Source: Cytophagales bacterium (GTDB lineage: Bacteria > Bacteroidota > Bacteroidia > Cytophagales > UBA9547). From it: 64,000 bases of DNA. Of the stretch, positions 27,871 to 36,362 are shown piece by piece. The first letter of the stretch is position 1; each line of letters opens with the position of its first letter. The notes below the pieces were generated by a model that saw nothing but the letters and a program-made list of their open reading frames with translations, was not told the origin of the DNA and made no database searches. The stretch lies in the NCBI GenBank assembly GCA_013297755.1, contig JAAFIH010000004.1, forward strand, positions 62,001-126,000. Reading direction: 5' to 3'. A program made the translations under genes and the position numbers.

Positions 27871-28926
27871 ATGAAAACAATAAAAGGACCTGCCATTTTT
27901 TTGGCTCAATTTATGGGTGATGTTTCTCCTTTCAATTCCCTTGAAAGTATATGCAAATATATGTCTAATTTGGGGTATAAAGGTATCCAAATTCCCACTT
28001 GGGACAGCCGTTGTATAGATTTGCAAAAGGCTGCTGAGAGCAAAACCTATTGCGATGAATTACTGGCAAAAGTAAGAAGTTTTGGTTTAGAAATTTCAGA
28101 ACTTTCTACTCACCTTCAAGGTCAGTTGGTGGCTGTGCATCCTGCTTATAACGATATGTTTGATGGCTTTGCACCCGAAATTCATAGAAATAATCCTACT
28201 TCTCGTACTGCTTGGGCTGTGCAACAACTCTCTTGGGCTGCACAAGCCAGTAAGAATTTGGGGTTAAAATCCCATGTTACTTTTTCAGGAGCCTTGCTTT
28301 GGCATACAGTATATCCTTGGCCTCAAAGGCCTGCTGGGCTTGTGCAAACTGGTTTCAAAGAACTGGCCAATAGATGGTTGCCAATCTTAAATACTTTTGA
28401 CGAAAATGGTATTGATTTGTGCTTTGAAATCCACCCAGGCGAAGATTTGCACGATGGTATTACTTTTGAGCGATTTTTAGCGGCTACTGGCAATCACAAA
28501 AGAGTACATATCCTCTACGATCCAAGTCATTTTGTGCTTCAACAACTCGATTATCTGTCGTTTATTGATCATTACCACGACCATATTAAAATGTTTCATG
28601 TCAAAGATGCAGAGTTTATTACTTCTGGCAAATCTGGGATTTATGGTGGCTACCAAGATTGGATAGATAGGCCTGGTCGATTTAGATCTTTGGGCGATGG
28701 ACAAGTTGATTTTAAAGGTATTTTTTCTAAATTAGCCAAATATAATTACGATGGATGGGCAGTAGTAGAATGGGAATGTTGCCTAAAACATCCTGAGCAA
28801 GGTGCAGTCGAAGGTGCTATTTTTGTTAAAAACAACATTATAAAAGTTACTGACAAATCATTTGATGATTTTGCAGCTACAGGAACTAATGAAATTTTGA
28901 ATAAAAAGATACTGGGATTGACTTAG
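27871..28926 (+). CDS. Sugar phosphate isomerase/epimerase-like TIM-barrel protein
   Basis: This 351-residue protein belongs to the AP_endonuc_2/xylose isomerase-like TIM barrels. Metal-ligand motifs appear at barrel strand ends: C-F-E-I-H-P-G-E-D near residue 190, Y-D-P-S-H-F near 213, F-H-V-K-D-A-E near 245, G-D-G-Q-V-D-F near 275 and V-V-E-W-E near 293. Close relatives are annotated as sugar phosphate isomerases/epimerases or inosose-type enzymes, and occur near sugar catabolic genes in Bacteroidetes. Here there are no such neighbours, so the substrate is unknown. The start is ATG with an AT-rich leader. Confidence 0.8.
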   Translation: MKTIKGPAIFLAQFMGDVSPFNSLESICKYMSNLGYKGIQIPTWDSRCIDLQKAAESKTYCDELLAKVRSFGLEISELSTHLQGQLVAVHPAYNDMFDGFAPEIHRNNPTSRTAWAVQQLSWAAQASKNLGLKSHVTFSGALLWHTVYPWPQRPAGLVQTGFKELANRWLPILNTFDENGIDLCFEIHPGEDLHDGITFERFLAATGNHKRVHILYDPSHFVLQQLDYLSFIDHYHDHIKMFHVKDAEFITSGKSGIYGGYQDWIDRPGRFRSLGDGQVDFKGIFSKLAKYNYDGWAVVEWECCLKHPEQGAVEGAIFVKNNIIKVTDKSFDDFAATGTNEILNKKILGLT

Positions 28927-28927
28927 A

Positions 28928-28948
28928 TTGATTATTGATTATTGATAG
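28928..28948. repeat. Heptanucleotide tandem repeat (ATTGATT type)
   Basis: Three copies of a 7-bp unit directly after the TIM-barrel gene stop codon and immediately before the first 138-bp direct repeat. The same 7-bp period recurs at many sites in the window. Confidence 0.7.
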
Positions 28949-28950
28949 TA

Positions 28951-29088
28951 ACCAATTTTTATAGTTTCTAAACACAATTATTTTCACACAATACTTGTAA
29001 AAATTGATTGAAGTTTAAAAAACTCTTTTATCAAAAGTTCAACAATCGCAGGGCTAGATTGTAAAATAGTATTGGGAAGTTGCCAAAG
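28951..29088. repeat. 138-bp direct repeat, copy 1
   Basis: Matches 30,316-30,453 over 138 positions with 5 mismatches and no gaps; flanking bases differ on both sides. The sequence is AT-rich with no coding potential and a partial dyad around TCTTTTATCAAAAG near the middle. Together the copies bracket two unrecognised genes at 29,262-30,104, and occupy most of the 335-base gap after the TIM-barrel gene. Confidence 0.92.
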
Positions 29089-29261
29089 AGTTGGTTTTTC
29101 TTACGTATATTGATATGTTAATTTAAAAATTACTTTTTTTATGCTAATTACAAAATACGAATTGAAAAGTGTTTTTTGATTCAATTGAAAAAAATATAAC
29201 AAATTTTTGTATTATCTATAAGATTGTTGCAAATTGCAACACGATTAATTTCATTTCATAA

Positions 29262-29465
29262 ATGGCTAAATACGATAAAATAAAATCACTTTTTAAAGAA
29301 AACACAGCCACAGAATTTTCTGAATTAACCAATGATTTATCTATACACCAAGTCGATTTTACAAATGTAAGGGGCAGTGTAAGGCTTATTCATCGCAATG
29401 TACTTACTCCAAGTGCTGTTGCAAAAATGAAAGCATCTGTTTTGAATTTTAATTTTGGAAAATAA
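29262..29465 (+). CDS. Small hypothetical protein
   Basis: I do not recognise this 67-residue soluble protein. It starts at an ATG with an AT-rich leader and ends 9 bases before the next gene, which suggests translational coupling. A short dyad (TTGCAAATTGCAA, 29,227-29,239) lies just upstream. It is moderately basic, with no membrane segment or recognised motif. Both this gene and the next lie inside the pair of 138-bp direct repeats, so they may have been acquired together. It could be a toxin-antitoxin-sized partner of the next gene, but nothing in the sequence proves this. Confidence 0.55.
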   Translation: MAKYDKIKSLFKENTATEFSELTNDLSIHQVDFTNVRGSVRLIHRNVLTPSAVAKMKASVLNFNFGK

Positions 29466-29474
29466 TTCTTATTT

Positions 29475-30104
29475 GTGTCCAACTCAGAGAAAATTTATGT
29501 CCAATTAGACGAAATAAGCAAACTTTACGAGCAGATTAAACAAGTTATTTTGGATGCTGAGTATGCAAATGGAAATAACTCTTATAACATTAGCCCTGTA
29601 AATGAAGTAAGAAATGCTTTTGATCATATCATGAAGTCTTTTTTGAATCAAAATATAAATTTTGATAAAGAATACGAAAAAGCAAAGGGACATTTATATA
29701 GATCAGGATTTGATGCTTATGAGATTATCGCCATTTTTAAGCTAAATGAAATAGAGTCAGTAAGAAAATCATATAAACTTGAAAGTATCACAACTGGCTA
29801 CCCTGATTATTTTGCAAAATTTATTCCATTAACAACTAAAATTAAAAACAAGTTAAGTCATGCTCGTGGAAACAAAATGGTAACAGATATTGAACAAGAA
29901 AAATCTGCTTTTGAACAGTATCGTCCATTGGTTGTTGAACTTATTGAAATTGTTGATCAAATCAACCTTCATCTGCCTGGCATTCAACTAGTTGAAAACG
30001 AAATCAAAAGAAAAAATAAAATTGAGATTATTAAGAATTTTCTTTTTGGTGGGTTAGGAATTAGTTTAGTTATTTTACTTATTGATAAGTACGTTTTAAA
30101 ATAA
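29475..30104 (+). CDS. Hypothetical protein with C-terminal membrane anchor
   Basis: The 209-residue protein is mostly alpha-helical and charged. A single hydrophobic segment lies at the extreme C-terminus (about residues 187-207, F-L-F-G-G-L-G-I-S-L-V-I-L-L-I), which would anchor a cytoplasmic domain to the inner membrane. The start is GTG at 29,475. No known domain is recognised; N-K-L-S-H-A-R-G-N-K near residue 130 resembles the R-x-x-x-x-H region of some HEPN-type helical bundles only loosely. It follows the 67-residue gene by 9 bases, and both lie between the 138-bp repeats. Confidence 0.6.
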   Translation: MSNSEKIYVQLDEISKLYEQIKQVILDAEYANGNNSYNISPVNEVRNAFDHIMKSFLNQNINFDKEYEKAKGHLYRSGFDAYEIIAIFKLNEIESVRKSYKLESITTGYPDYFAKFIPLTTKIKNKLSHARGNKMVTDIEQEKSAFEQYRPLVVELIEIVDQINLHLPGIQLVENEIKRKNKIEIIKNFLFGGLGISLVILLIDKYVLK

Positions 30105-30558
30105 ATCAATGATTTTTTAACCAATCAACCAGTTCTTTGTAATAATTTGACTAAATATCCAGACCATTTCGTGGCAATAATAAACTTTTTATTTATCTAT
30201 AAATTACTAAATTTATTTTTTTTTGCTTAGAAAAATATTTTTTTAAAACACAAATTAGTAATATTCCATTTTTTTTATAAAATAAAATATACCTATCATC
30301 AAATTACAATTTATTACCAATTTTTATAGCTTCTAAACACAATTATTTTCACACAATACTTGTAAAAATTGATTGAAGTTTAAAAAACTCTTTTATCTAA
30401 AGTTCAACAATCGTTGGGCTAGATTGTAGAATAGTATTGGGAAGTTGCCAAAGTACTACATAGTGGGTTACATTATTTAGTTTGAATAATTTTTTTTTGA
30501 AAATTAAATATTAAAATTCTAAAATAATGTTTTTATTGTAAAAATTTTTAAATCTTAA
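30105..30558. other. Intergenic region holding direct-repeat copy 2
   Basis: 454 bases without a supported gene. It is very AT-rich. Apart from the 138-bp repeat at 30,316-30,453 I see no hairpin with a T-run and no clear promoter pair for the HD-domain gene that follows. Confidence 0.5.
30316..30453. repeat. 138-bp direct repeat, copy 2
   Basis: Second copy of the repeat at 28,951, same orientation, 1,365 bases downstream, with 5 substitutions. The near-identity without indels suggests recent duplication or a mobile-element end. Confidence 0.92.
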
Positions 30559-31800
30559 ATGAATAAACGTAAATTAATCAACGACCCCTTGTATGGTTTC
30601 ATTACCTTACATTCTGATTTGATTTATGATATTATTCAACATCCTTATTTTCAGCGACTTAGACGTATAAAACAGCTTGGACTCACAGACTTGGTCTATC
30701 CTGGGGCCAACCATACCCGTTTTCATCATGCCTTGGGTGCCATGCACTTGATGGCACAAGCCCTCGATTCTTTAAAGCAAAAAGGATATATGATTACCGA
30801 AATCGAATACGAATCAGCCCTTATTGCTATTTTGCTTCACGATATTGGTCATGGCCCTTTTTCGCATGTACTCGAAAAATCAATTTTGCAAAATGTGCAC
30901 CATGAAGATATTTCTATGCTATTTATGCAAAAATTAAATACCATTTTTAGTAATAAATTAGACTTAGCTATCAAAATATTTTCTGGCAAATACGAACGAC
31001 AATTTTTCCATGATTTGGTAAGTAGCCAGTTGGATATGGACAGGCTCGATTATCTTAATAGAGATTCTTACTTTACTGGTGTATCAGAAGGTATTGTTGG
31101 AGCCGATAGATTAGTAAGAATGTTTGATTTAGTAAACGATGAGCTTGTTATTGAAGAAAAAGCCATTTATAGTGTCGAAAATTTTTTGAACGCCCGTAGA
31201 ATTATGTATTGGCAAGTGTATTTGCACAAAGCCACCATTAGTGCCGAAGAAATGCTAATTCAGATTGTAAAAAGGGCAAAATTCTTGGTTCAAAGTGGCC
31301 ATTATTTGTCCATGACAGACAACTTGGCCTTGTTTTTTGCCAATAATTTTAAACTTTCGGATTTTGAAAAACACGCAGAACTGCTACAAATATATGGCTC
31401 TCTCGATGATTATGATTTGTGGGGAGGCATCAAGCAATGGGTGCAGTCTAGCGATATGATTTTGGCACTTCTTTGTACTAATTTGCTTCAGCGTACGTTA
31501 TTCAAAGTAGTTTTATCAAAAGAGGAGTTTTCTGCTGATTATATTCAGAAAATAGAACAAAAAGTAGCTCAGTTTTATAGTTTAAGCAAACCAGATTTAG
31601 ATTATTTTAGGGTTGTAGGTAGCATTAGTAATTTAGGTTACATTTCGTCTGGCAAGGGCATAAACATCAAAAAAAAAACTGGCGAAATTGTGGATATAAA
31701 ATATGCTTCAGATTTGCCAAATATAAAAGCAATTTCAGAAGTTGTAATAAAATATTATCTTTGTAGTACAGAAGAAGCATTTATCGGGTTCTTTAAATAA
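30559..31800 (+). CDS. HD-domain phosphohydrolase (dNTPase-like)
   Basis: This 413-residue HD-superfamily protein shows the metal-binding residues in order: R-F-H-H-A-L-G (His56/His57), L-L-H-D-I-G-H-G-P-F-S-H with H94-D95, and Q-L-D-M-D-R-L-D-Y-L near residue 160. The layout matches the YdhJ/dGTPase-like branch of Bacteroidetes, in which the enzyme hydrolyses (deoxy)nucleotide triphosphates. It is followed after 14 bases by lpxD, so it probably heads the lipid A operon transcript. No functional link to lipid A is known; co-location of this gene with lpxD is seen in other Bacteroidetes. Confidence 0.85.
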   Translation: MNKRKLINDPLYGFITLHSDLIYDIIQHPYFQRLRRIKQLGLTDLVYPGANHTRFHHALGAMHLMAQALDSLKQKGYMITEIEYESALIAILLHDIGHGPFSHVLEKSILQNVHHEDISMLFMQKLNTIFSNKLDLAIKIFSGKYERQFFHDLVSSQLDMDRLDYLNRDSYFTGVSEGIVGADRLVRMFDLVNDELVIEEKAIYSVENFLNARRIMYWQVYLHKATISAEEMLIQIVKRAKFLVQSGHYLSMTDNLALFFANNFKLSDFEKHAELLQIYGSLDDYDLWGGIKQWVQSSDMILALLCTNLLQRTLFKVVLSKEEFSADYIQKIEQKVAQFYSLSKPDLDYFRVVGSISNLGYISSGKGINIKKKTGEIVDIKYASDLPNIKAISEVVIKYYLCSTEEAFIGFFK

Positions 31801-31814
31801 AAAATAGATAAAAT

Positions 31815-32861
31815 ATGGAATTTACTACCAGTCAGATAGCACACATACTTGGCGGAAAAGTAGAAGGCAACGCCAACTTAAAAGTGAATACTTTGGCAAA
31901 AATACAAGAAGGAACGCCTAATTCTATTAGTTTTTTATCCAATTTAAAATACGAAAACTATTTATACACCACCCTTTCGGGTGCTGTAATTGTAGATAAG
32001 GATTACTTATTGAAAGATAAAATAAATGCTACTTTGATTAGAGTTGATAATTCATATACAGCTTTTTCGACTTTGCTAGAAGAGTATCACAAACTAACAA
32101 GTTTTGCCAAACAAGGCGTAGAACAGCCCTGTTATGTGGGCGAAAATGTAGAAATTGGCACAAATATATATAGAGGTGCATTTTCTTATATTGGTAATAA
32201 TTGCAAGATTGGTAATAATGTCAAAATATATCCACACGTGTATATTGGTGACAATGTGCATATTGGCGACAACACTATAATATATGCTGGTGTCAAAATA
32301 TACGCTGATACCAAAATTGGCAAACATTGCACCTTGCAATCTGGCTGTGTCATTGGTAGCGATGGATTTGGATTTGCACCACAAAACGATGGCACTTACA
32401 AAACAATCCCTCAGATAGGCAACGTCATACTCGAAAATCATGTTGATATTGGTGCCAATACTGTGATAGATTGTGCCACAATGGGATCTACCATTATAAG
32501 AAGTGGCGTAAAATTAGATAATTTAATACAAATTGCACATAATGTAGATTTGGGCAAAAACACCGTAATAGCAGCACAAAGTGGTGTTTCGGGTTCTACC
32601 AAAATAGGAGAAAGTTGCATTATAGCTGGTCAAGTTGGTGTAGTAGGACATATAGAAATAGCATCAAAAACATCTATTGGGGCTCAATCGGGCATTTCAA
32701 AAGCTGTTACAGAAGAAGGCAAATCTTACTTTGGCTCGCCTGCCGTTGAGTTGAAGCAACAAATGCGAACTTATAGCGTATACAGAAAATTACCAGAATT
32801 ATTAAAACGAATTGAGGAACTTGAAGAAAAAGTTCTACATTTGTCATCGCTCGAATCTTAA
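31815..32861 (+). CDS. lpxD: UDP-3-O-acylglucosamine N-acyltransferase
   Basis: LpxD adds the N-linked acyl chain to UDP-3-O-acylglucosamine, the third step of lipid A synthesis. The 348-residue protein has the LpxD N-terminal domain (about 1-100) and then a left-handed parallel beta helix of hexapeptide repeats (about 105-310). Conserved features include G-S-D-G-F-G-F-A near residue 182, H-N-V-D-L-G near 245 and the C-terminal helix. It lies 14 bases after the HD-domain gene and only 3 bases before lpxC/fabZ, so it is within an operon. Confidence 0.93.
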   Translation: MEFTTSQIAHILGGKVEGNANLKVNTLAKIQEGTPNSISFLSNLKYENYLYTTLSGAVIVDKDYLLKDKINATLIRVDNSYTAFSTLLEEYHKLTSFAKQGVEQPCYVGENVEIGTNIYRGAFSYIGNNCKIGNNVKIYPHVYIGDNVHIGDNTIIYAGVKIYADTKIGKHCTLQSGCVIGSDGFGFAPQNDGTYKTIPQIGNVILENHVDIGANTVIDCATMGSTIIRSGVKLDNLIQIAHNVDLGKNTVIAAQSGVSGSTKIGESCIIAGQVGVVGHIEIASKTSIGAQSGISKAVTEEGKSYFGSPAVELKQQMRTYSVYRKLPELLKRIEELEEKVLHLSSLES

Positions 32862-32864
32862 TTA

Positions 32865-34259
32865 ATGAATAGCAAACAACAAACCATCAAACAAAAAGTT
32901 ACTATATCTGGTGTAGGTTTACACACAGGTGCAAGTTGTAACATGACATTTGTGCCACAAGATGTAAACTTTGGTATTAAATTTCAAAGAATAGATTTAC
33001 CAGATCAGCCCATAGTAGAAGCCGATGTAGACTATGTAGTTGATTTGTCGAGAGGCACAACAATCGAAAAAAATGGGGCTAGAGTAAACACAGTAGAACA
33101 CACGCTTGCAGCACTCAGTGGATTAGAAATAGATAATATTTTGATTCAATTGGATGGCCCTGAGCCACCCATTATGGATGGTAGCTCCAAGGTTTATGTA
33201 GACGAACTCTTGAAGGTAGGATTGCAAGAGCAAAATTCATTAAGAAATTATTTTGTAGTACCCGAAAATATACGCTATATTGACGAAGCTCGTGGGGTAG
33301 AAATAGCAGCCATGCCCCTTGATAATTACAGACTTACTGTAATGGTCGATTACAACTCGCCAGTACTAGGTAGCCAACACGCCTCCATTAGCGACATCAA
33401 ACAATTTGCCAAAGAAATTGCGGCTTGTCGTACTTTTTGCTTTTTACATGAATTAGAAATGCTGAAAGCTGCCAACCTTATCAAAGGTGGCGACCTCAAC
33501 AATGCCATAGTGATTGTAGATAGAGTTATAAAAGACGATGAACTCGAAAGCCTAGCCAAATTATTTAACATACCCAAAGTAGAAGTCAAAAAAGAAGGAA
33601 TATTAAATAACCTAGAATTAAGATTCAATAACGAACCAGCACGACATAAATTATTGGATGTGATTGGCGACCTTACTTTAGTTGGCCGCCCATTGAAAGC
33701 ACAGATTTTGGCCGCTAGGCCTGGCCATGCAGCCAATATAGCTTTTGCCAGAAAATTGAAAAAAGCCATGTTGGAATCCAAAAAAATGGCACCTTATTAC
33801 AATCCTACCTTGCCACCTGTATATGATGTAAAACAAGTGTATAAAATTTTGCCACATTCTTACCCTTTCAAAATGTTGGATAAAATAATCCATCTTGAAG
33901 AAAGCCTAGTTGTGGGAGTCAAAAATGTAACTATCAACGAGCCCTTTTTTATGGGTCATTTCAACGATAATCCAGTTTTTCCAGGTGTTTTTCAAATCGA
34001 AGGAATGGCACAAACAGGTGGTATTTTGGCACTCGAAACGGTAGATGATCCCGAAAATTACTGGGCCTATTTTTTAGCTATCGAAAATTGTAGGTTCAAA
34101 AAAATGGTTGTTCCAGGCGATACTCTTATCTATAAATGTGAGTTGGTAGCTCCCATCAAAAGAGGTATTATCAAAATGCAAGGCCACGCTTATGTCAATG
34201 GACAATTGACCTGCGAAGCCACCATGACAGCAAGTATAGTTCGTAAACCAGGCGTATAA
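32865..34259 (+). CDS. lpxC/fabZ: Bifunctional LpxC deacetylase / FabZ 3-hydroxyacyl-ACP dehydratase
   Basis: The 464-residue protein is a fusion typical of Bacteroidetes. Residues 1 to about 305 are LpxC, the zinc deacetylase that commits UDP-3-O-acyl-GlcNAc to lipid A; V-E-H-T-L-A-A-L near residue 78 and R-H-K-L-L-D-V-I-G-D-L near 265 carry metal and catalytic residues. Residues 315-464 are FabZ, a hot-dog-fold dehydratase; H-S-Y-P-F near residue 330 and G-H-F-N-D-N-P-V-F-P-G-V near 367 carry the active-site His and Glu region. It is 3 bases from lpxD and 7 from lpxA. The fusion couples lipid A and fatty acid synthesis. Confidence 0.95.
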   Translation: MNSKQQTIKQKVTISGVGLHTGASCNMTFVPQDVNFGIKFQRIDLPDQPIVEADVDYVVDLSRGTTIEKNGARVNTVEHTLAALSGLEIDNILIQLDGPEPPIMDGSSKVYVDELLKVGLQEQNSLRNYFVVPENIRYIDEARGVEIAAMPLDNYRLTVMVDYNSPVLGSQHASISDIKQFAKEIAACRTFCFLHELEMLKAANLIKGGDLNNAIVIVDRVIKDDELESLAKLFNIPKVEVKKEGILNNLELRFNNEPARHKLLDVIGDLTLVGRPLKAQILAARPGHAANIAFARKLKKAMLESKKMAPYYNPTLPPVYDVKQVYKILPHSYPFKMLDKIIHLEESLVVGVKNVTINEPFFMGHFNDNPVFPGVFQIEGMAQTGGILALETVDDPENYWAYFLAIENCRFKKMVVPGDTLIYKCELVAPIKRGIIKMQGHAYVNGQLTCEATMTASIVRKPGV

Positions 34260-34266
34260 ATACATC

Positions 34267-35067
34267 ATGATTCACAATTTAGCTTATATACACCCAGCTG
34301 CAATTATTGGTCCAAATGTTACCATCGAGCCATTTGCATACATAGCAGCAAATGTCGAAATTGGTGAAGGTACTTGGATAGGCTCCAATGCTGTCATATT
34401 TGATGGTGCCAGAATAGGAAAAAATTGCAAAATATTTCCTGGAGCTTCAATCTCGGCTGTGCCACAAGATTTGAAATACAAAGGCGAACCTACCCTTACC
34501 ATTATTGGCGATAACACCACAATCAGAGAATGTGTAACTTTAAATAGGGGTACTACTGCCAATAATCAAACCTCTATTGGTGCCAATTGCCTTATTATGG
34601 CTTATGTGCATGTGGCTCATGATTGTGTAATTGGTAATAATTGCATCATTGTAAATAGTGTGCAATTGGCAGGACATATTACTATTGATGATTGGGCAAT
34701 GATAGGTGGAACCTCAGCTGTGCACCAATTTGTGCATATTGGTACCCATGCGTTTGTTACAGGTGGAGCCTTGGTACGCAAAGATGTGCCCCCTTTTATA
34801 AAAGCAGCCCGTGAACCATTGAGCTATTGTGGTATCAATTCGGTAGGATTGCGTAGAAGAGGCTACTCCAATGACCAAATCAATGAAATAGCCGATATTT
34901 ATCGTACTTTTTATATGAAAGGCATGAACACTAACCAAGCCTTGCACAAAGTTGAGGTAGAATTTAAGCCCTCACCAGAACGAGACGAGATTATAAATTT
35001 TGTATCCTCTAGCACAAGAGGAATCTTAAAAGGCCCAGATATGAAAGCTACCATTGAAGAGGATTAA
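34267..35067 (+). CDS. lpxA: Acyl-ACP:UDP-N-acetylglucosamine O-acyltransferase
   Basis: LpxA performs the first step of lipid A synthesis, transferring a 3-hydroxyacyl chain to UDP-GlcNAc. The 266-residue product is a left-handed beta helix of hexapeptide repeats (about 5-190) with a helical C-terminus. The catalytic region M-A-Y-V-H-V-A-H-D-C near residue 120 contains the histidine expected of LpxA, and G-G-x-x-x-V-R-K-D-V-P-P-F near 165 is conserved. It is the last gene of the HD - lpxD - lpxC/fabZ - lpxA unit. Confidence 0.94.
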   Translation: MIHNLAYIHPAAIIGPNVTIEPFAYIAANVEIGEGTWIGSNAVIFDGARIGKNCKIFPGASISAVPQDLKYKGEPTLTIIGDNTTIRECVTLNRGTTANNQTSIGANCLIMAYVHVAHDCVIGNNCIIVNSVQLAGHITIDDWAMIGGTSAVHQFVHIGTHAFVTGGALVRKDVPPFIKAAREPLSYCGINSVGLRRRGYSNDQINEIADIYRTFYMKGMNTNQALHKVEVEFKPSPERDEIINFVSSSTRGILKGPDMKATIEED

Positions 35068-35156
35068 ATGTTAGTAATTTTGATTTAAGTATATTCAACA
35101 TTTTGAAATATTTAATTAAAATTATAATGTGATTTTAAAATTACTTGAACTTTTGT

Positions 35157-35192
35157 AAAAATTAAAAAATTAAAAAATTAAAAAATTAAAAA
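35157..35192. repeat. 8-bp-period A/T tandem repeat in the leader of the DUF4197 gene
   Basis: Four copies of an 8-bp unit (TT plus six A) end just before the ATG at 35,195. Its period is 8, unlike the 7-bp repeats found elsewhere. It supplies an A-rich leader; a regulatory role is only possible. Confidence 0.7.
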
Positions 35193-35194
35193 AA

Positions 35195-36067
35195 ATGAAA
35201 AATATAATTATTGTAATAGCTCTTGTTTCGGCACAATTAGCCATAGCTCAAGCCAAAAAGAAAAAACCATCTTCTACGATGGATAAGCTAAAAACAACCA
35301 TCAAAAATCTGCCTGCCACACTTCCTGCAAACATACCAAGTATAGCCACTAAGTTGTCGGAAGGCGATATAGCATCTGGTCTCAAAGAAGCACTCAATGT
35401 GGGTACAGATATAACTGTCAAAAATTTATCGGCTCCAGATGGTTATTTTGGAAACGCAATTTTAAAAATACTTTTACCAGCCGAAGCACAAGCTAAAGTA
35501 GCTACTCTTAAAAGTGTAGTTGGACAAGATAATTACAATAAATTTATTAAATCTTACGAAGACGATGTCATCAAAAGTTTGAATCGTGCGGCCGAAGATG
35601 CTGCCACTACTGCAGCACCTATTGTAAAAAATGCCATCACTGGTATGACCATTGTTGATGCCAAAAATATACTCATGGGACAAGATACTGCTGCAACCAA
35701 TTATTTGAGAGGCAAAACATTCAATGGTTTGGTAGATGCCTATACACCCAAAATCAATGCTTCTTTGGACAAACCCTTTGTGATGAATAAATCTACCAAT
35801 GCTTTGTATAATGATTTTGTGGGTGCTTATAATAAAATGTTTGAAAACAGCGTAACTTCTACCTTGATTAGCGGCTATAATATGTTTGCATCTGAAAAAG
35901 TAGAACGTATGCCAAATACTACTTTGGGCGAATATGCTACTCGTAGGGCTCTCAATGGCTTGTTTTTGAAAGTAAAAGACGAAGAAAAAATCATCAGAAC
36001 AGATATTAATGCTCGTACATCTGATATTCTAAAAAAGGTATTTGACAAAAAAAATTGGCCTTTTTAG
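35195..36067 (+). CDS. DUF4197 domain protein
   Basis: The 290-residue protein has a signal peptide (1-19, ending A-I-A-Q) and a DUF4197 domain over most of the rest. Family features include L-S-E-G-D-I-A-S-G-L-K-E-A-L near residue 55, the P-D-G-Y-F-G-N-A-I-L-K-I-L-L-P segment near 80, and D-A-K-N-I-L-x-G-x-x-x-A-A-T-x-Y-L near 155. The domain is common in Bacteroidetes and Proteobacteria periplasmic proteins; its function is unknown. It starts 127 bases after lpxA and is probably transcribed separately. Confidence 0.85.
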   Translation: MKNIIIVIALVSAQLAIAQAKKKKPSSTMDKLKTTIKNLPATLPANIPSIATKLSEGDIASGLKEALNVGTDITVKNLSAPDGYFGNAILKILLPAEAQAKVATLKSVVGQDNYNKFIKSYEDDVIKSLNRAAEDAATTAAPIVKNAITGMTIVDAKNILMGQDTAATNYLRGKTFNGLVDAYTPKINASLDKPFVMNKSTNALYNDFVGAYNKMFENSVTSTLISGYNMFASEKVERMPNTTLGEYATRRALNGLFLKVKDEEKIIRTDINARTSDILKKVFDKKNWPF

Positions 36068-36169
36068 TTTTATAGCATTTTTTTGTTCAATACATTTACC
36101 AGAGGCTTAATCTAAAAGTGTTTTCTTTATTTTAGTTTAGGATTTAATAACACAATCTTGTTTAAATGT

Positions 36170-36286
36170 ATTATATTGAACCGAAAAACTAATATTACAA
36201 TTTTATTTAAAACCCCTCTTTTAATTTCTTCCCAAGTGGTAGAAAAATTGTAGGAATGTAATCTTAATTTTTCGGTTTGATATAAT
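36170..36286. repeat. Imperfect inverted repeat upstream of nuoD
   Basis: Arms at 36,170-36,200 and 36,257-36,286 pair over about 30 positions with four or five mismatches (core AACCGAAAAA and its complement), around a loop of about 56 bases. It could be a degenerate MITE or a structured leader element; it is not followed by a T-run. It lies in the 295-base gap between the DUF4197 gene and nuoD. Confidence 0.6.
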
Positions 36287-36341
36287 TAAAATAAAATCAA
36301 AATTTAATAAGATAGATTAGCAAAACAAACAGAGTTTTATG

Positions 36342-36349
36342 TAGTTTTG
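36342..36349 (+). promoter_or_regulatory. Putative -7 promoter box for nuoD
   Basis: TAGTTTTG matches TAnnTTTG exactly, 13 bases before the predicted TTG start codon. No TTTG element is found at the usual 19-base distance upstream. If real, the transcript would be nearly leaderless or translation would start at a later codon. Confidence 0.4.
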
Positions 36350-36362
36350 CAAAAAAAATCTT

